In this document: piece by piece, positions 1 through 4,930 of the stretch
How the letters are laid out: each line of letters opens with the position of its first letter
Numbering within the stretch: the first letter of the stretch is position 1
Source: STD1-204 sp041649895
Lineage (GTDB): Bacteria; Patescibacteriota; Minisyncoccia; Minisyncoccales; Minisyncoccaceae
DNA length: 11,401 nucleotides
Assembly (NCBI GenBank): GCA_041649895.1
Contig: JBAZMG010000032.1
Span: 1-11,401, forward strand
Reading direction: 5' to 3'
Made by a program: the position numbers and the translations under genes
The notes under the pieces: model-generated
Told to the model about the DNA's origin: nothing
What the model saw: only the letters and a program-made list of their open reading frames with translations
Database searches by the model: none

Positions 1-611
1 ACAATTTCCGTTTTTTCCTCTCTGTCCCCCGCTCCCAGATTCTTTTTCTGAATGCTTAATTTATCTATCGGGGCAACGTCTTTCGCGCCCATAGCTTTTA
101 AAAACGTAGCTAATCCGTTCTCTTTCTTTTTCGCATCGTACGCCATCGGTATTACAATTCTCGGCTCGATCCTCGAAATTATTTTTTCAGCTTCCCGAAA
201 ACCGATCGTACTATCACCATCGATTGGCACTATCAAAATATCCACGGTACCCACAGCTTCCATTTGCTCTTCGTTCAATTCGCTTTCGCCAAGCAACCCA
301 AGATGGCAAACTTTGACACCCTCAGCATCAACGTTATAGATGATGTTAGCTTTTTTGTCCGGTTGTAAAGAAGGAATACCTTGAATAAAAACATCTTTTA
401 TCTCATATTCGCCCAAACTGGAAATAACAAACTGTTCGTCCGTTTTTGGTTTTACTTCTTCAGATTTGTGTGTCAATAAAAGAATATCGGCGCTAAATTT
501 GCCGGACTTTTTTTCCGATTCTTTGAGATCTATTTGGGTAGAAATATTTTCTTTGTCCGCGGATGAACTCGCTATTTCAAAACAAGTGCCTCCGTACCAA
601 GTTATTTTCAT
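1..611 (-). CDS. Metallo-beta-lactamase-fold (UlaG/YtkL-like) protein, N-terminal 203 residues, cut by window edge
   Basis: The start codon is at 609-611 and the frame stays open to the window edge, so the C-terminus is missing. The N-terminus (MKITWYGGTCFEI), the GEYEIKDVFIQGIPS stretch (residues 67-81), VCHLGLLG (101-108) and EPRIVIPMAYD (149-159) follow the pattern of the MBL-fold 'Zn-dependent hydrolase' proteins common in Parcubacteria. In active relatives, as I recall the family, the corresponding positions read GHSCF, HxHxDH, GDLG and PMHY. Here they read GGTCF, THKSEEV (47-53), GLLG and PMAY, so the metal ligands appear replaced. It is therefore probably a catalytically inactive member with an unknown binding or scaffold role. 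No Shine-Dalgarno sequence precedes the ATG. Family assignment is fairly secure; loss of activity is inferred from motif comparison. Confidence 0.8.
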   Translation of the reverse strand, partial: MKITWYGGTCFEIASSSADKENISTQIDLKESEKKSGKFSADILLLTHKSEEVKPKTDEQFVISSLGEYEIKDVFIQGIPSLQPDKKANIIYNVDAEGVKVCHLGLLGESELNEEQMEAVGTVDILIVPIDGDSTIGFREAEKIISRIEPRIVIPMAYDAKKKENGLATFLKAMGAKDVAPIDKLSIQKKNLGAGDREEKTEI

Positions 612-661
612 AAATTTTCAAATTATTGAGCGGATAAAAACCATTTCTTTTACCCGCCGTA

Positions 662-679
662 GTTCTGATTTATCAGAAC
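662..679. repeat. Hairpin repeat with GTA/GAA flanks (copy 1)
   Basis: A 7-bp stem GTTCTGA/TCAGAAC with a TTTA loop. On the plus strand it is flanked by CC-GTA on the left and GAA-GG on the right. Related copies lie at about 974-1004, 7631-7656 and 10737-10792. The function is unknown. It sits about 80 bp beyond the 3' end of tRNA-Gly. Confidence 0.55.
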
Positions 680-759
680 GAAGGAGGGCTCAGTTCGATT
701 CTCCTCTATCAATTAATACCGATATCGCGAATTTAATTCGTAATATTCGGCACTATTTT

Positions 760-834
760 TGGAGCGGGCAAGCAGAATCGAACTGCCGTCTCAACCTTGG
801 CAAGGTTGCATAATAGCCACTATACGATGCCCGC
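760..834 (-). tRNA. tRNA-Gly (anticodon GCC), CCA encoded
   Basis: A complete cloverleaf can be drawn on the minus strand: acceptor GCGGGCA/TGCCCGC, anticodon stem CAACC/GGTTG with loop TTGCCAA, T-arm GGCAG-TTCGATT-CTGCT. The discriminator is U73, as usual for bacterial tRNA-Gly. The 3' CCA is encoded in the DNA (positions 760-762), unlike most tRNAs of this window. It reads GGC and GGU codons. Confidence 0.95.
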
Positions 835-973
835 CTAACTATTTAATTGCCCCAACTTCGCCCCTACTCCGCCAAGGCTACGACAGGGCAAGCAAGGCTT
901 CGCGGGACCACTTCGCTTTTTTATCATTTAACGCACATTATTTATATACGGGTGCTTGTACAAGTGCTTGCAC

Positions 974-1004
974 CGCGTAGCTCCGATTTTTCGGAGCGAA
1001 GTGG
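974..1004. repeat. Hairpin repeat with GTA/GAA internal loop (copy 2), abutting tRNA-Phe
   Basis: On the plus strand CACCGC pairs with GTGGTG, then GTA faces GAA, then GCTCCGA pairs with TCGGAGC around a TTTT loop. GTA opposite GAA is the core of a loop-E/sarcin-ricin type internal loop if plus-strand RNA is made. The repeat overlaps the 3' end of tRNA-Phe by about three bases. On the minus strand it could act as a processing or termination hairpin behind the tRNA, though no U-tract follows. Confidence 0.55.
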
Positions 1005-1077
1005 TGCCGAGGTCCGGAATCGAACCGGAATCTAATGTTTTTCAGACATTCGCCGTGACCGACTTGGCTACCTCGGC
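1002..1077 (-). tRNA. tRNA-Phe (anticodon GAA), CCA encoded
   Basis: Minus-strand cloverleaf: acceptor GCCGAGG/CCTCGGC, anticodon stem AATGT/ACATT with loop CTGAAAA, T-arm TTCCGG-TTCGATT-CCGGA, discriminator A73. The CCA end is encoded (1002-1004). It is preceded by its own promoter-like sequence and a leader of about 80 nt with two hairpins. It reads UUC and UUU codons. Confidence 0.95.
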
Positions 1078-1090
1078 TTGGTTCGCCATA

Positions 1091-1124
1091 GCTCCTCCAG
1101 GAGCGGAGGTGACCGTTGGTCGCC
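1091..1124 (-). repeat. Two adjacent hairpins in the tRNA-Phe leader
   Basis: Read on the minus strand, GGCGACC/GGTCACC (1118-1124 with 1108-1114, 3-nt loop) is followed by GCTCC/GGAGC (1100-1104 with 1091-1095, 4-nt loop). Both lie between the putative promoter at 1167-1195 and the tRNA-Phe 5' end at 1077. They could be a dispersed spacer repeat or a structured leader removed by RNase P. Confidence 0.5.
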
Positions 1125-1166
1125 ATTATTTCCTGATAAAAAGCCAAGCGCCTTCTTTCTTTATCT

Positions 1167-1195
1167 ATTTTACTAAAAATTACTGATATTTTCAA
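1167..1195 (-). promoter_or_regulatory. Putative sigma70 promoter for tRNA-Phe (and perhaps tRNA-Gly)
   Basis: On the minus strand, TTGAAA (1190-1195) and TAAAAT (1167-1172) are separated by exactly 17 bp. The expected start point near 1160 gives a leader of about 83 nt before tRNA-Phe. No clear promoter was found directly in front of tRNA-Gly, so readthrough to tRNA-Gly is possible. Confidence 0.5.
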
Positions 1196-1197
1196 AT

Positions 1198-1278
1198 GGG
1201 ACTCGTCCTCAGATAAATTTCTGGTGAAATTTTCTTCGGACCCGGCTCGGCGCCGTCGCGCCTCCGCCTTCTCGTCTT
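1198..1278 (-). repeat. tRNA-linked three-way-junction element, copy 1a
   Basis: Plus-strand order: GGGACTCG, AT hairpin AAATTTC-TGGT-GAAATTT (1215-1232), the linker CGGACCCGGCTC, GC hairpin GGCGC-CGTC-GCGCC (1249-1262), then CCGCCTTCTCGTC. The outer stem 1198-1202 pairs with 1274-1278 (with two G-T pairs). It is the more distal of two copies downstream of tRNA-Val(UAC). Confidence 0.7.
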
Positions 1279-1284
1279 ATTGGC

Positions 1285-1362
1285 GGGACTCGCCTTCATA
1301 ATTTTCTGCTGAAAATTATTCAGGCCGGGGTTTTCGCCAGTCGCGAAAACCCTTCTCGTCCC
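1285..1362 (-). repeat. tRNA-linked three-way-junction element, copy 1b
   Basis: Outer stem GGGAC/GTCCC (1285-1289 with 1358-1362). AT hairpin ATAATTTTC-TGCT-GAAAATTAT (1298-1319), linker TTCAGGCCG, and GC hairpin GGGTTTTCGC/GCGAAAACCC (1328-1352, 5-nt loop). The hairpin sequences differ from the other copies while pairing is kept. Confidence 0.75.
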
Positions 1363-1374
1363 TTTTCGGACAAT

Positions 1375-1414
1375 ATATTTGTTTACCGCACCGCAAGGTG
1401 CGTTAAACAAATAT
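1375..1414 (-). terminator. Strong hairpin directly behind tRNA-Val(UAC)
   Basis: ATATTTGTTTA (1375-1385) pairs with TAAACAAATAT (1404-1414), and CGCACC pairs with GGTGCG around a 4-nt loop; there is one mismatch. It begins one base after the tRNA discriminator base at 1416. No long U-run follows on the minus strand, so it may be a processing or weak termination hairpin. Confidence 0.55.
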
Positions 1415-1415
1415 G

Positions 1416-1488
1416 TGGGCGATAAGGGACTCGAACCCCCAACCCCTTCGGTGTAAACGAAGTGCTCTACCAATTGAGCTAACCGCCC
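1416..1488 (-). tRNA. tRNA-Val (anticodon UAC)
   Basis: Minus-strand cloverleaf: acceptor GGGCGGT/ATCGCCC with one G-U pair, anticodon stem CTTCG/CGAAG with loop TTTACAC, T-arm GGGGG-TTCGAGT-CCCTT, discriminator A73. CCA is not encoded, so it must be added post-transcriptionally. Two three-way-junction elements follow it. Confidence 0.95.
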
Positions 1489-1506
1489 CCTATACAGACA
1501 AGATGT

Positions 1507-1600
1507 ACTTTGCGTGAGTAGTTGGTACTTTGGGAGCAAATTTTGTGCTATCCTAACAATTCCTTACCCTAAGTACTAATTACAAACTACTAATTACTGC
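1507..1600. repeat. Degenerate GTACTTTG/TACTAATTAC spacer repeats
   Basis: The spacer between tRNA-Val(UAC) and tRNA-Leu(GAG) holds a GTACTTTG.GTGAGTAG-type stretch (1507-1532) and TACTAATTAC-type repeats (about 1573-1599). The first recurs in inverted orientation near 10973-10999, and the GTACTTTGTAATT form is repeated twice at about 10907-10934. No gene is visible in it. Confidence 0.45.
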
Positions 1601-1603
1601 AAT

Positions 1604-1621
1604 ATTTTGCGTCAGCAAAAT
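1604..1621 (-). terminator. Hairpin behind tRNA-Leu(GAG)
   Basis: A perfect 7-bp stem ATTTTGC/GCAAAAT with a 4-nt loop, seven bases downstream of the tRNA-Leu 3' end on the minus strand. It is followed by a short AT-rich stretch, so it probably ends the rplS-tRNA-Leu transcript. Confidence 0.5.
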
Positions 1622-1627
1622 TTGCTG

Positions 1628-1710
1628 TGCCCGGAGGGAGACTTGAACTCCCACGAGCTATGCTCACTAGCACCTCAAGCTAGCCTGTCTGCCAATTCCA
1701 GCATCCGGGC
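1628..1710 (-). tRNA. tRNA-Leu (anticodon GAG)
   Basis: Minus-strand class II tRNA: acceptor GCCCGGA/TCCGGGC, anticodon stem CTAGC/GCTAG with loop TTGAGGT, long variable arm GAGC-ATA-GCTC, T-loop TTCAAGT, discriminator A73, no encoded CCA. Its 5' end is 22 nt after the rplS stop, so the two are probably cotranscribed. It reads CUC and CUU codons. Confidence 0.95.
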
Positions 1711-1732
1711 AGTAAATAGAAACGGGAAAGAT

Positions 1733-2266
1733 TTACTCTCCCGCTGTTTCTTTTGTTTCCTCGCCGTTATTGCCATGAACAGCTGTTTTCAATTTTGCCT
1801 TTCTTCCTTTTGCCGTTCTCAAATAATAAAGTTTTGCTCTTCTTGTTTTGGTTTGTTTTATTATCTCTATCTTATCAATAGAGGGAGAGTGTATTGGGAA
1901 TATTTTTTCCACCCCTACTCCGGAAATCACCTTTCTTACAGTGATAGTTCCCGTTACTCCCTTACCGTGTTTCATAGCCAAAACTTGGCCTTCAAAAACT
2001 TGCATCCTGTCCTTATTTTTTTCCTTTATTTTCTGGTAAACTTTTACCATATCCCCTTGCCTGATCTGAGGTAATGCTTTTTTTAGATTTGCTTCAACGA
2101 TTCCGGGTTCGTCAACCTCAACTACCGCTGCTTCCGTAACAACTTCTTCCGGGGTTTCCGCGGGGGTATCGATTTCGGTTTTTTCAGGCTCAACTTCAAC
2201 AACCTCTTCGGTAGATTCCGTTTCCTGCGTTTCGATATTTTCTTCCTTTTGTGTTTCTTCTGCCAT
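1733..2266 (-). CDS. rplS: 50S ribosomal protein L19 with acidic N-terminal extension
   Basis: L19 lies at the 30S-50S interface of the large subunit. Residues about 58-163 contain the full L19 core: IRQGDMVKVYQKI, RMQVFEGQVLA (87-97), TVRKVISGVGVEKIFPIHSP (109-128), IDKIE and RRAKLYYLR (142-150). The usual length is about 115 aa. This protein has 177 aa because of a roughly 55-residue N-terminal extension made almost only of Glu, Thr, Val, Ala and Pro, strongly acidic and probably disordered, plus a short Glu-rich tail. No internal ATG before the core offers a shorter start; the next Met is in the core (QGDMVK). The start is preceded by GGGTAAAAATAATATG, which is weakly Shine-Dalgarno-like and resembles the infB leader. 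tRNA-Leu(GAG) follows. Confidence 0.97.
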   Translation of the reverse strand: MAEETQKEENIETQETESTEEVVEVEPEKTEIDTPAETPEEVVTEAAVVEVDEPGIVEANLKKALPQIRQGDMVKVYQKIKEKNKDRMQVFEGQVLAMKHGKGVTGTITVRKVISGVGVEKIFPIHSPSIDKIEIIKQTKTRRAKLYYLRTAKGRKAKLKTAVHGNNGEETKETAGE

Positions 2267-2286
2267 ATTATTTTTACCCAGTTAAA

Positions 2287-2314
2287 TAATATTTTAACTG
2301 AAGTTAAAATATTA
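2287..2314 (-). promoter_or_regulatory. 13-bp perfect inverted repeat in the rplS leader
   Basis: TAATATTTTAACT (2287-2299) pairs perfectly with its complement at 2302-2314 around a 2-nt loop, 20 bp upstream of the rplS start codon. As RNA this would be an AU-rich hairpin just before the ribosome binding region, possibly a translational control element. The 2315-2430 stretch beyond it is very AT-rich; a promoter is likely there but no single box pair stands out. Confidence 0.5.
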
Positions 2315-2438
2315 ATTTTAAATTATGTATAATTTATAATGTCTTATATAATTACTTAAACTATTTAAAGTATATGATGCCTTACAAAAACTTTAAAATT
2401 ATTTAACCGGGTGAATTATTTTTCTTTTTGTGAGCTGA

Positions 2439-2515
2439 AGTAGAGTTGCCTACGGCAACACACTACGGGGCTACCCTGTACCGTGTTTCGACTTTGTCGA
2501 AACTCTGGTTCAGGG
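2439..2515 (-). repeat. Double-hairpin dispersed repeat, copy 1, abutting tRNA-Val(GAC)
   Basis: Hairpin one spans 2474-2515: CCCTG...CAGGG outside, GTTTCGAC/GTCGAAAC inside, 3-nt loop. Hairpin two spans about 2440-2466: GTAG/CTAC outside, GTTGCC/GGCAAC inside. It begins directly at the 3' end of tRNA-Val(GAC) (2516). A second copy in opposite orientation is at 8058-8145. It may act as a transcription terminator and is REP-like in form. Confidence 0.7.
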
Positions 2516-2589
2516 TGGGCGTACCCTGACTCGAACAGGGGGCCTTTACGATGTCAACGTAACGCTCTAACCAACTGAGCTATACGCCC
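2516..2589 (-). tRNA. tRNA-Val (anticodon GAC)
   Basis: Minus-strand cloverleaf: acceptor GGGCGTA/TACGCCC, anticodon stem TTACG/CGTAA with loop TTGACAT, T-arm CCCTG-TTCGAGT-CAGGG, discriminator A73, no encoded CCA (CCC follows). It complements tRNA-Val(UAC) in the same window and reads GUC and GUU codons. Confidence 0.95.
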
Positions 2590-2627
2590 TAAAAACGGAA
2601 AGAGTCGTACATATTTAGCACATAATT

Positions 2628-2656
2628 ATACTATGCGATTTTAGCCATTTAGTCAA
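2628..2656 (-). promoter_or_regulatory. Putative promoter for tRNA-Val(GAC)
   Basis: On the minus strand TTGACT (2651-2656) is followed after 17 bp by TAGTAT (2628-2633), which overlaps a perfect TATAAT (2625-2630) at 20 bp spacing. A start near 2618-2621 would give a leader of about 30 nt. It lies directly after the terminator at 2660-2679. Confidence 0.55.
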
Positions 2657-2659
2657 TAA

Positions 2660-2679
2660 ATACGGCTCTTTTGCCGTAT
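2660..2679 (-). terminator. Intrinsic terminator of the rpsA-ftsH-tRNA-Ile unit
   Basis: ATACGGC (2660-2666) pairs with GCCGTAT (2673-2679) with a 6-nt loop; on the minus strand it is followed by TTTATT. It directly follows the outermost copy of the tRNA-Ile 3' end (2684-2700), so it is probably the original terminator of tRNA-Ile, now displaced by two repeat units. Confidence 0.65.
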
Positions 2680-2690
2680 GCGGTGCTCGT

Positions 2691-2777
2691 GGATGGACTC
2701 ACCCTTCGATATTTTTCTGCTGAAAAATTCTCAGGGCCCGGCTCGGGCTCGCCAGCCCTCCGCCTTCTCGTCTATCC
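2691..2777 (-). repeat. tRNA-linked three-way-junction element, copy 2
   Basis: Outer stem GGATGGAC (2691-2698) pairs over 8 bp (one G-T) with GTCTATCC (2770-2777), so the stem includes the copied tRNA acceptor/T-arm bases. AT hairpin ATTTTTC-TGCT-GAAAAAT (2711-2728), linker TCAGGGCCCGGCTC, GC hairpin GGGCT-CGCC-AGCCC (2745-2758). Confidence 0.75.
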
Positions 2778-2789
2778 AACGAAATATAA

Positions 2790-2832
2790 TTTACTGTATT
2801 TTACCGATTAAAAATAGGTAAAGTACAATAAA
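2790..2832 (-). repeat. AT-rich hairpin of tandem unit A
   Basis: TTTACTGTATTTTACC (2790-2805) pairs with GGTAAAGTACAATAAA (2817-2832), with one mismatch. On the minus strand it stands directly behind the unit B copy of the tRNA 3' end, the same relative position as the hairpin at 2941-2984 behind the real tRNA. Possible duplicated terminator. Confidence 0.6.
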
Positions 2833-2841
2833 TGTGCTCGT

Positions 2842-2926
2842 GGATGGGCTCGCCCTTCGATATTTTTCTGCTGAAAAATTCTCAGGGCCCGGCTCGGGCC
2901 CGTCGGCCCTGCGCCTTCTCGTCCAT
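2842..2926 (-). repeat. tRNA-linked three-way-junction element, copy 3
   Basis: Outer stem ATGGGC (2844-2849) pairs with GTCCAT (2921-2926). The AT hairpin is identical to copy 2, and the linker TCAGGGCCCGGCTC is kept. The GC-hairpin region reads GGGCCCGTCGGCCC and can still fold. The base differences from copy 2 in the outer stem keep pairing (A-T becomes G-T). Confidence 0.75.
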
Positions 2927-2940
2927 TTAATGAAGTATAA

Positions 2941-2984
2941 TTTATTGTATTTGAACTATTAAAAAATAGGTAAAGTACAATAAA
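2941..2984 (-). terminator. Hairpin directly behind tRNA-Ile
   Basis: TTTATTGTA (2941-2949) pairs with TACAATAAA (2976-2984), and an inner CTATT/AATAG stem (2956-2969) closes a 4-nt loop. It starts 2 nt after the tRNA discriminator base. It is AT-rich and may end or pause the ftsH-tRNA-Ile transcript before the repeat units. Confidence 0.45.
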
Positions 2985-2986
2985 TG

Positions 2987-3060
2987 TGCTCGTGGATGGA
3001 CTCGAACCATCGACCCCGGCTTTATAAGAGCCGTGCTCTAACCAACTGAGCTACACGAGC
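2987..3060 (-). tRNA. tRNA-Ile (anticodon UAU)
   Basis: Minus-strand cloverleaf: acceptor GCTCGTG/CACGAGC, D-arm GCTC/GAGC, anticodon stem CGGCT/AGCCG with loop CTTATAA, T-arm GATGG-TTCGAGT-CCATC, discriminator A73, no encoded CCA. The anticodon UAU reads AUA. Most bacteria instead read AUA with tRNA-Ile(CAU) modified to lysidine by TilS, so this is a notable choice. AUA codons are used in the window, for example in rpsA and at codon 3 of the MBL gene. The tRNA starts 5 nt after the ftsH stop codon and is almost certainly cotranscribed with it. Confidence 0.95.
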
Positions 3061-3065
3061 GGAGA

Positions 3066-4919
3066 TTATTTCTTTTTCTTTGGAGCATCTCCTTTTATCA
3101 ATTGCTCGAATTCTTCTTTCTCAATGGTTTCTTTGTCTACCAAAGTATCGGCTATTCTCGCGAGCAATTCCTTGTTTTGGCCAATCAATTCCGCGGCGTC
3201 AGATTCTCCTTTCTTTATTATTCTTTCCACTTCCCTATCGATCTCTTGCGCCACTTGTTCGGAATAATTTCTGGTGGAACCGAACTCCCTGTCCAAAAAT
3301 ATATCATTTTGTTTGTCGCCGAAAACGATCGGTCCCAGCGTGGACATTCCATAGGTTCTAATTATATTTCTTGCCAATTCCGAAGCCTTGGCGAGATCGT
3401 CGGAACTGCCTGTTGTCACATCGTCAAATTTTATTTTCTCGGAAACATATCCTCCGAGCAACACTTTTATTTCCGCTTCAAACTCTTTTTTGGTTCTCAA
3501 GAATTTGTCTTCCGTGGGAACCTTAAGAGTATATCCCGCGGCCATACCTCTCGAGATTATCGATATTTTGCGTACCGGCTCGGCATTGGGCGTCAACGCG
3601 GCAACCAAAGCGTGCCCGGCTTCATGGTAAGCGGTAATTTTCTTTTCTCTTTGCGACATCACGTGGCTTTTTCTTTCCGGTCCCAGAAGCACTTTTTCTA
3701 TGGAGATCAACAGATCTTTTTGGTCCACGCTTTTCTCATTTTTTTTCGCGGCTAACAACGCGGCTTCGTTAAACACATTGGCCAAATCCGCTCCGGAAAA
3801 ACCGGGCGTCCGTTCCGCCACTTCACGCAAGTTAATATTGGCGGCCAATGGCTTGCCTCGCGAATGAATTTTTAAAATATCTTCTCTTTCTTTGATGTCC
3901 GGCAAATGAATCACCACCTTGCGATCAAAACGGCCGGGCCTCAATAGGGCTGAATCCAAAACATCGGGCCTGTTTGTGGCCGCGAGAACAATGATCTTGT
4001 CGTTTTGTTCAAATCCGTCCATCTCGGTCAACAACTGGTTCAATGTCTGTTCCCTTTCTTCGTGTCCACCCGTAATCGCGGGCCCCCTCGCTTTTCCGAT
4101 ACTGTCCAGTTCGTCAATGAAAATAAGGCAGGGCTGTTGTTTCTTTGCCGCGGTAAAAAGGCTTCTAACTCGGCTCGAACCCACACCCACAAACATTTCC
4201 ACAAAAGAAGATCCAGACACGGAAAAGAACGGGACATTGCTCTCCCCTGCCACTGCTCTCGCCAAAAGTGTTTTTCCCGTACCCGCGGGTCCGACGAGCA
4301 AAACTCCTTTCGGGATCCTCGCTCCCATTTTTAAATATTTATGCGGATTTTTTAAAAAATCAACGACCTCTTCAAGTTCGGCCTTCTCTTCCTTTAATCC
4401 CGCGACATCTTTGAACGTGATCTTTTCTTTGGGATGTCCCTCGGCTCCGAATAACTTTGCCTGCGCTTTCGTGAAATCAAAGGTCTGGGCCGCCCCGGTC
4501 CGCGACTGCCTGAAAATCAACCAAAAGAAAACTCCGAATAAGATTATCGGCAAAATTACCAAGCTTAGCAATGGCCCAAGCCAGTCCCAAACACTGGTTT
4601 GGGTTACAAAAACAAACGAAACATCTTTCAGTTTGCTTGGGTCTGCCCCATAGTTTATCAATGCTTGGCTCAATGGATCGGTAGAGTCTTTTTGGGTTTG
4701 CGCCTTTGATCCGTCGTTATAGGTAACGGAAACGATAACTCCCGCGACGCTCACCTCTTTCACTTTTCCATCATTAATATCCTTGGTCAATTGAGTAAGA
4801 GAAATATCCTGCGGTTTCGGCGCGGGCTTGTTTACATAGTTAAAAACCACGGCCAGTGCCAAAAAGAGCAAAACCACTATCAAGAAGTTTTTTAAAAGGC
4901 CTGTTATAGGACTCTTCAT
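3066..4919 (-). CDS. ftsH: ATP-dependent zinc metalloprotease FtsH
   Basis: A membrane-anchored AAA+ protease that extracts and degrades misfolded membrane proteins and selected soluble regulators. Two transmembrane segments (about 11-29 and 113-137) enclose an extracytoplasmic domain of about 80 residues. The AAA module shows Walker A GPAGTGKT (210-217), the pore motif FVGVG (243-247), Walker B IFIDE (266-270) and the second region of homology, NRPDVLDSALLRPGRFDR (316-333). The protease domain has HEAGH (432-436) and the likely third zinc ligand Asp508 in TGSSDDLA. All key residues are present. At 617 aa the length is normal; the tail ends in a Lys-rich stretch. It starts 11 nt after rpsA without a Shine-Dalgarno sequence and ends 5 nt before tRNA-Ile, which suggests one transcript. 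Confidence 0.98.
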   Translation of the reverse strand: MKSPITGLLKNFLIVVLLFLALAVVFNYVNKPAPKPQDISLTQLTKDINDGKVKEVSVAGVIVSVTYNDGSKAQTQKDSTDPLSQALINYGADPSKLKDVSFVFVTQTSVWDWLGPLLSLVILPIILFGVFFWLIFRQSRTGAAQTFDFTKAQAKLFGAEGHPKEKITFKDVAGLKEEKAELEEVVDFLKNPHKYLKMGARIPKGVLLVGPAGTGKTLLARAVAGESNVPFFSVSGSSFVEMFVGVGSSRVRSLFTAAKKQQPCLIFIDELDSIGKARGPAITGGHEEREQTLNQLLTEMDGFEQNDKIIVLAATNRPDVLDSALLRPGRFDRKVVIHLPDIKEREDILKIHSRGKPLAANINLREVAERTPGFSGADLANVFNEAALLAAKKNEKSVDQKDLLISIEKVLLGPERKSHVMSQREKKITAYHEAGHALVAALTPNAEPVRKISIISRGMAAGYTLKVPTEDKFLRTKKEFEAEIKVLLGGYVSEKIKFDDVTTGSSDDLAKASELARNIIRTYGMSTLGPIVFGDKQNDIFLDREFGSTRNYSEQVAQEIDREVERIIKKGESDAAELIGQNKELLARIADTLVDKETIEKEEFEQLIKGDAPKKKK

Positions 4920-4930
4920 TTAAATGAATA

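Larger units (their letters stand above)
2683..2985 (-). repeat. Two tandem 151/152-bp repeat units behind tRNA-Ile
   Basis: Unit A (2683-2833) and unit B (2834-2985) are direct repeats. Each begins on the plus strand with GTGCTCGTGGATGG.CTC, which is the complement of the tRNA-Ile 3' end; the real tRNA forms the third occurrence from 2986. Each unit contains one three-way-junction element and ends in an AT-rich hairpin arm. No gene is visible in 2590-2986. Confidence 0.9.

Noticed and set aside
684..710. Plus-strand tRNA 3'-half remnant around CAGTTCGATTCT, matching the tRNA-Gly T-arm in inverted orientation
   Set aside because: Twelve matching bases only; the T-stem is not paired and no acceptor or anticodon arm is found. 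T-loops are conserved enough for this by chance.
938..1539. Minus-strand reading frames of 85 and 115 codons across tRNA-Phe and tRNA-Val
   Set aside because: They run through tRNA genes and hairpin repeats, with no conserved protein motif; the low stop density comes from GC-rich repeats.
2683..2985. CRISPR array
   Set aside because: Only two long repeat units with no short unique spacers, and no cas genes; unit borders coincide with a tRNA end.
3102..4653. Long plus-strand frames opposite ftsH, and similar ones opposite rpsA and infB
   Set aside because: Antisense shadows of strongly conserved genes with no own motifs.
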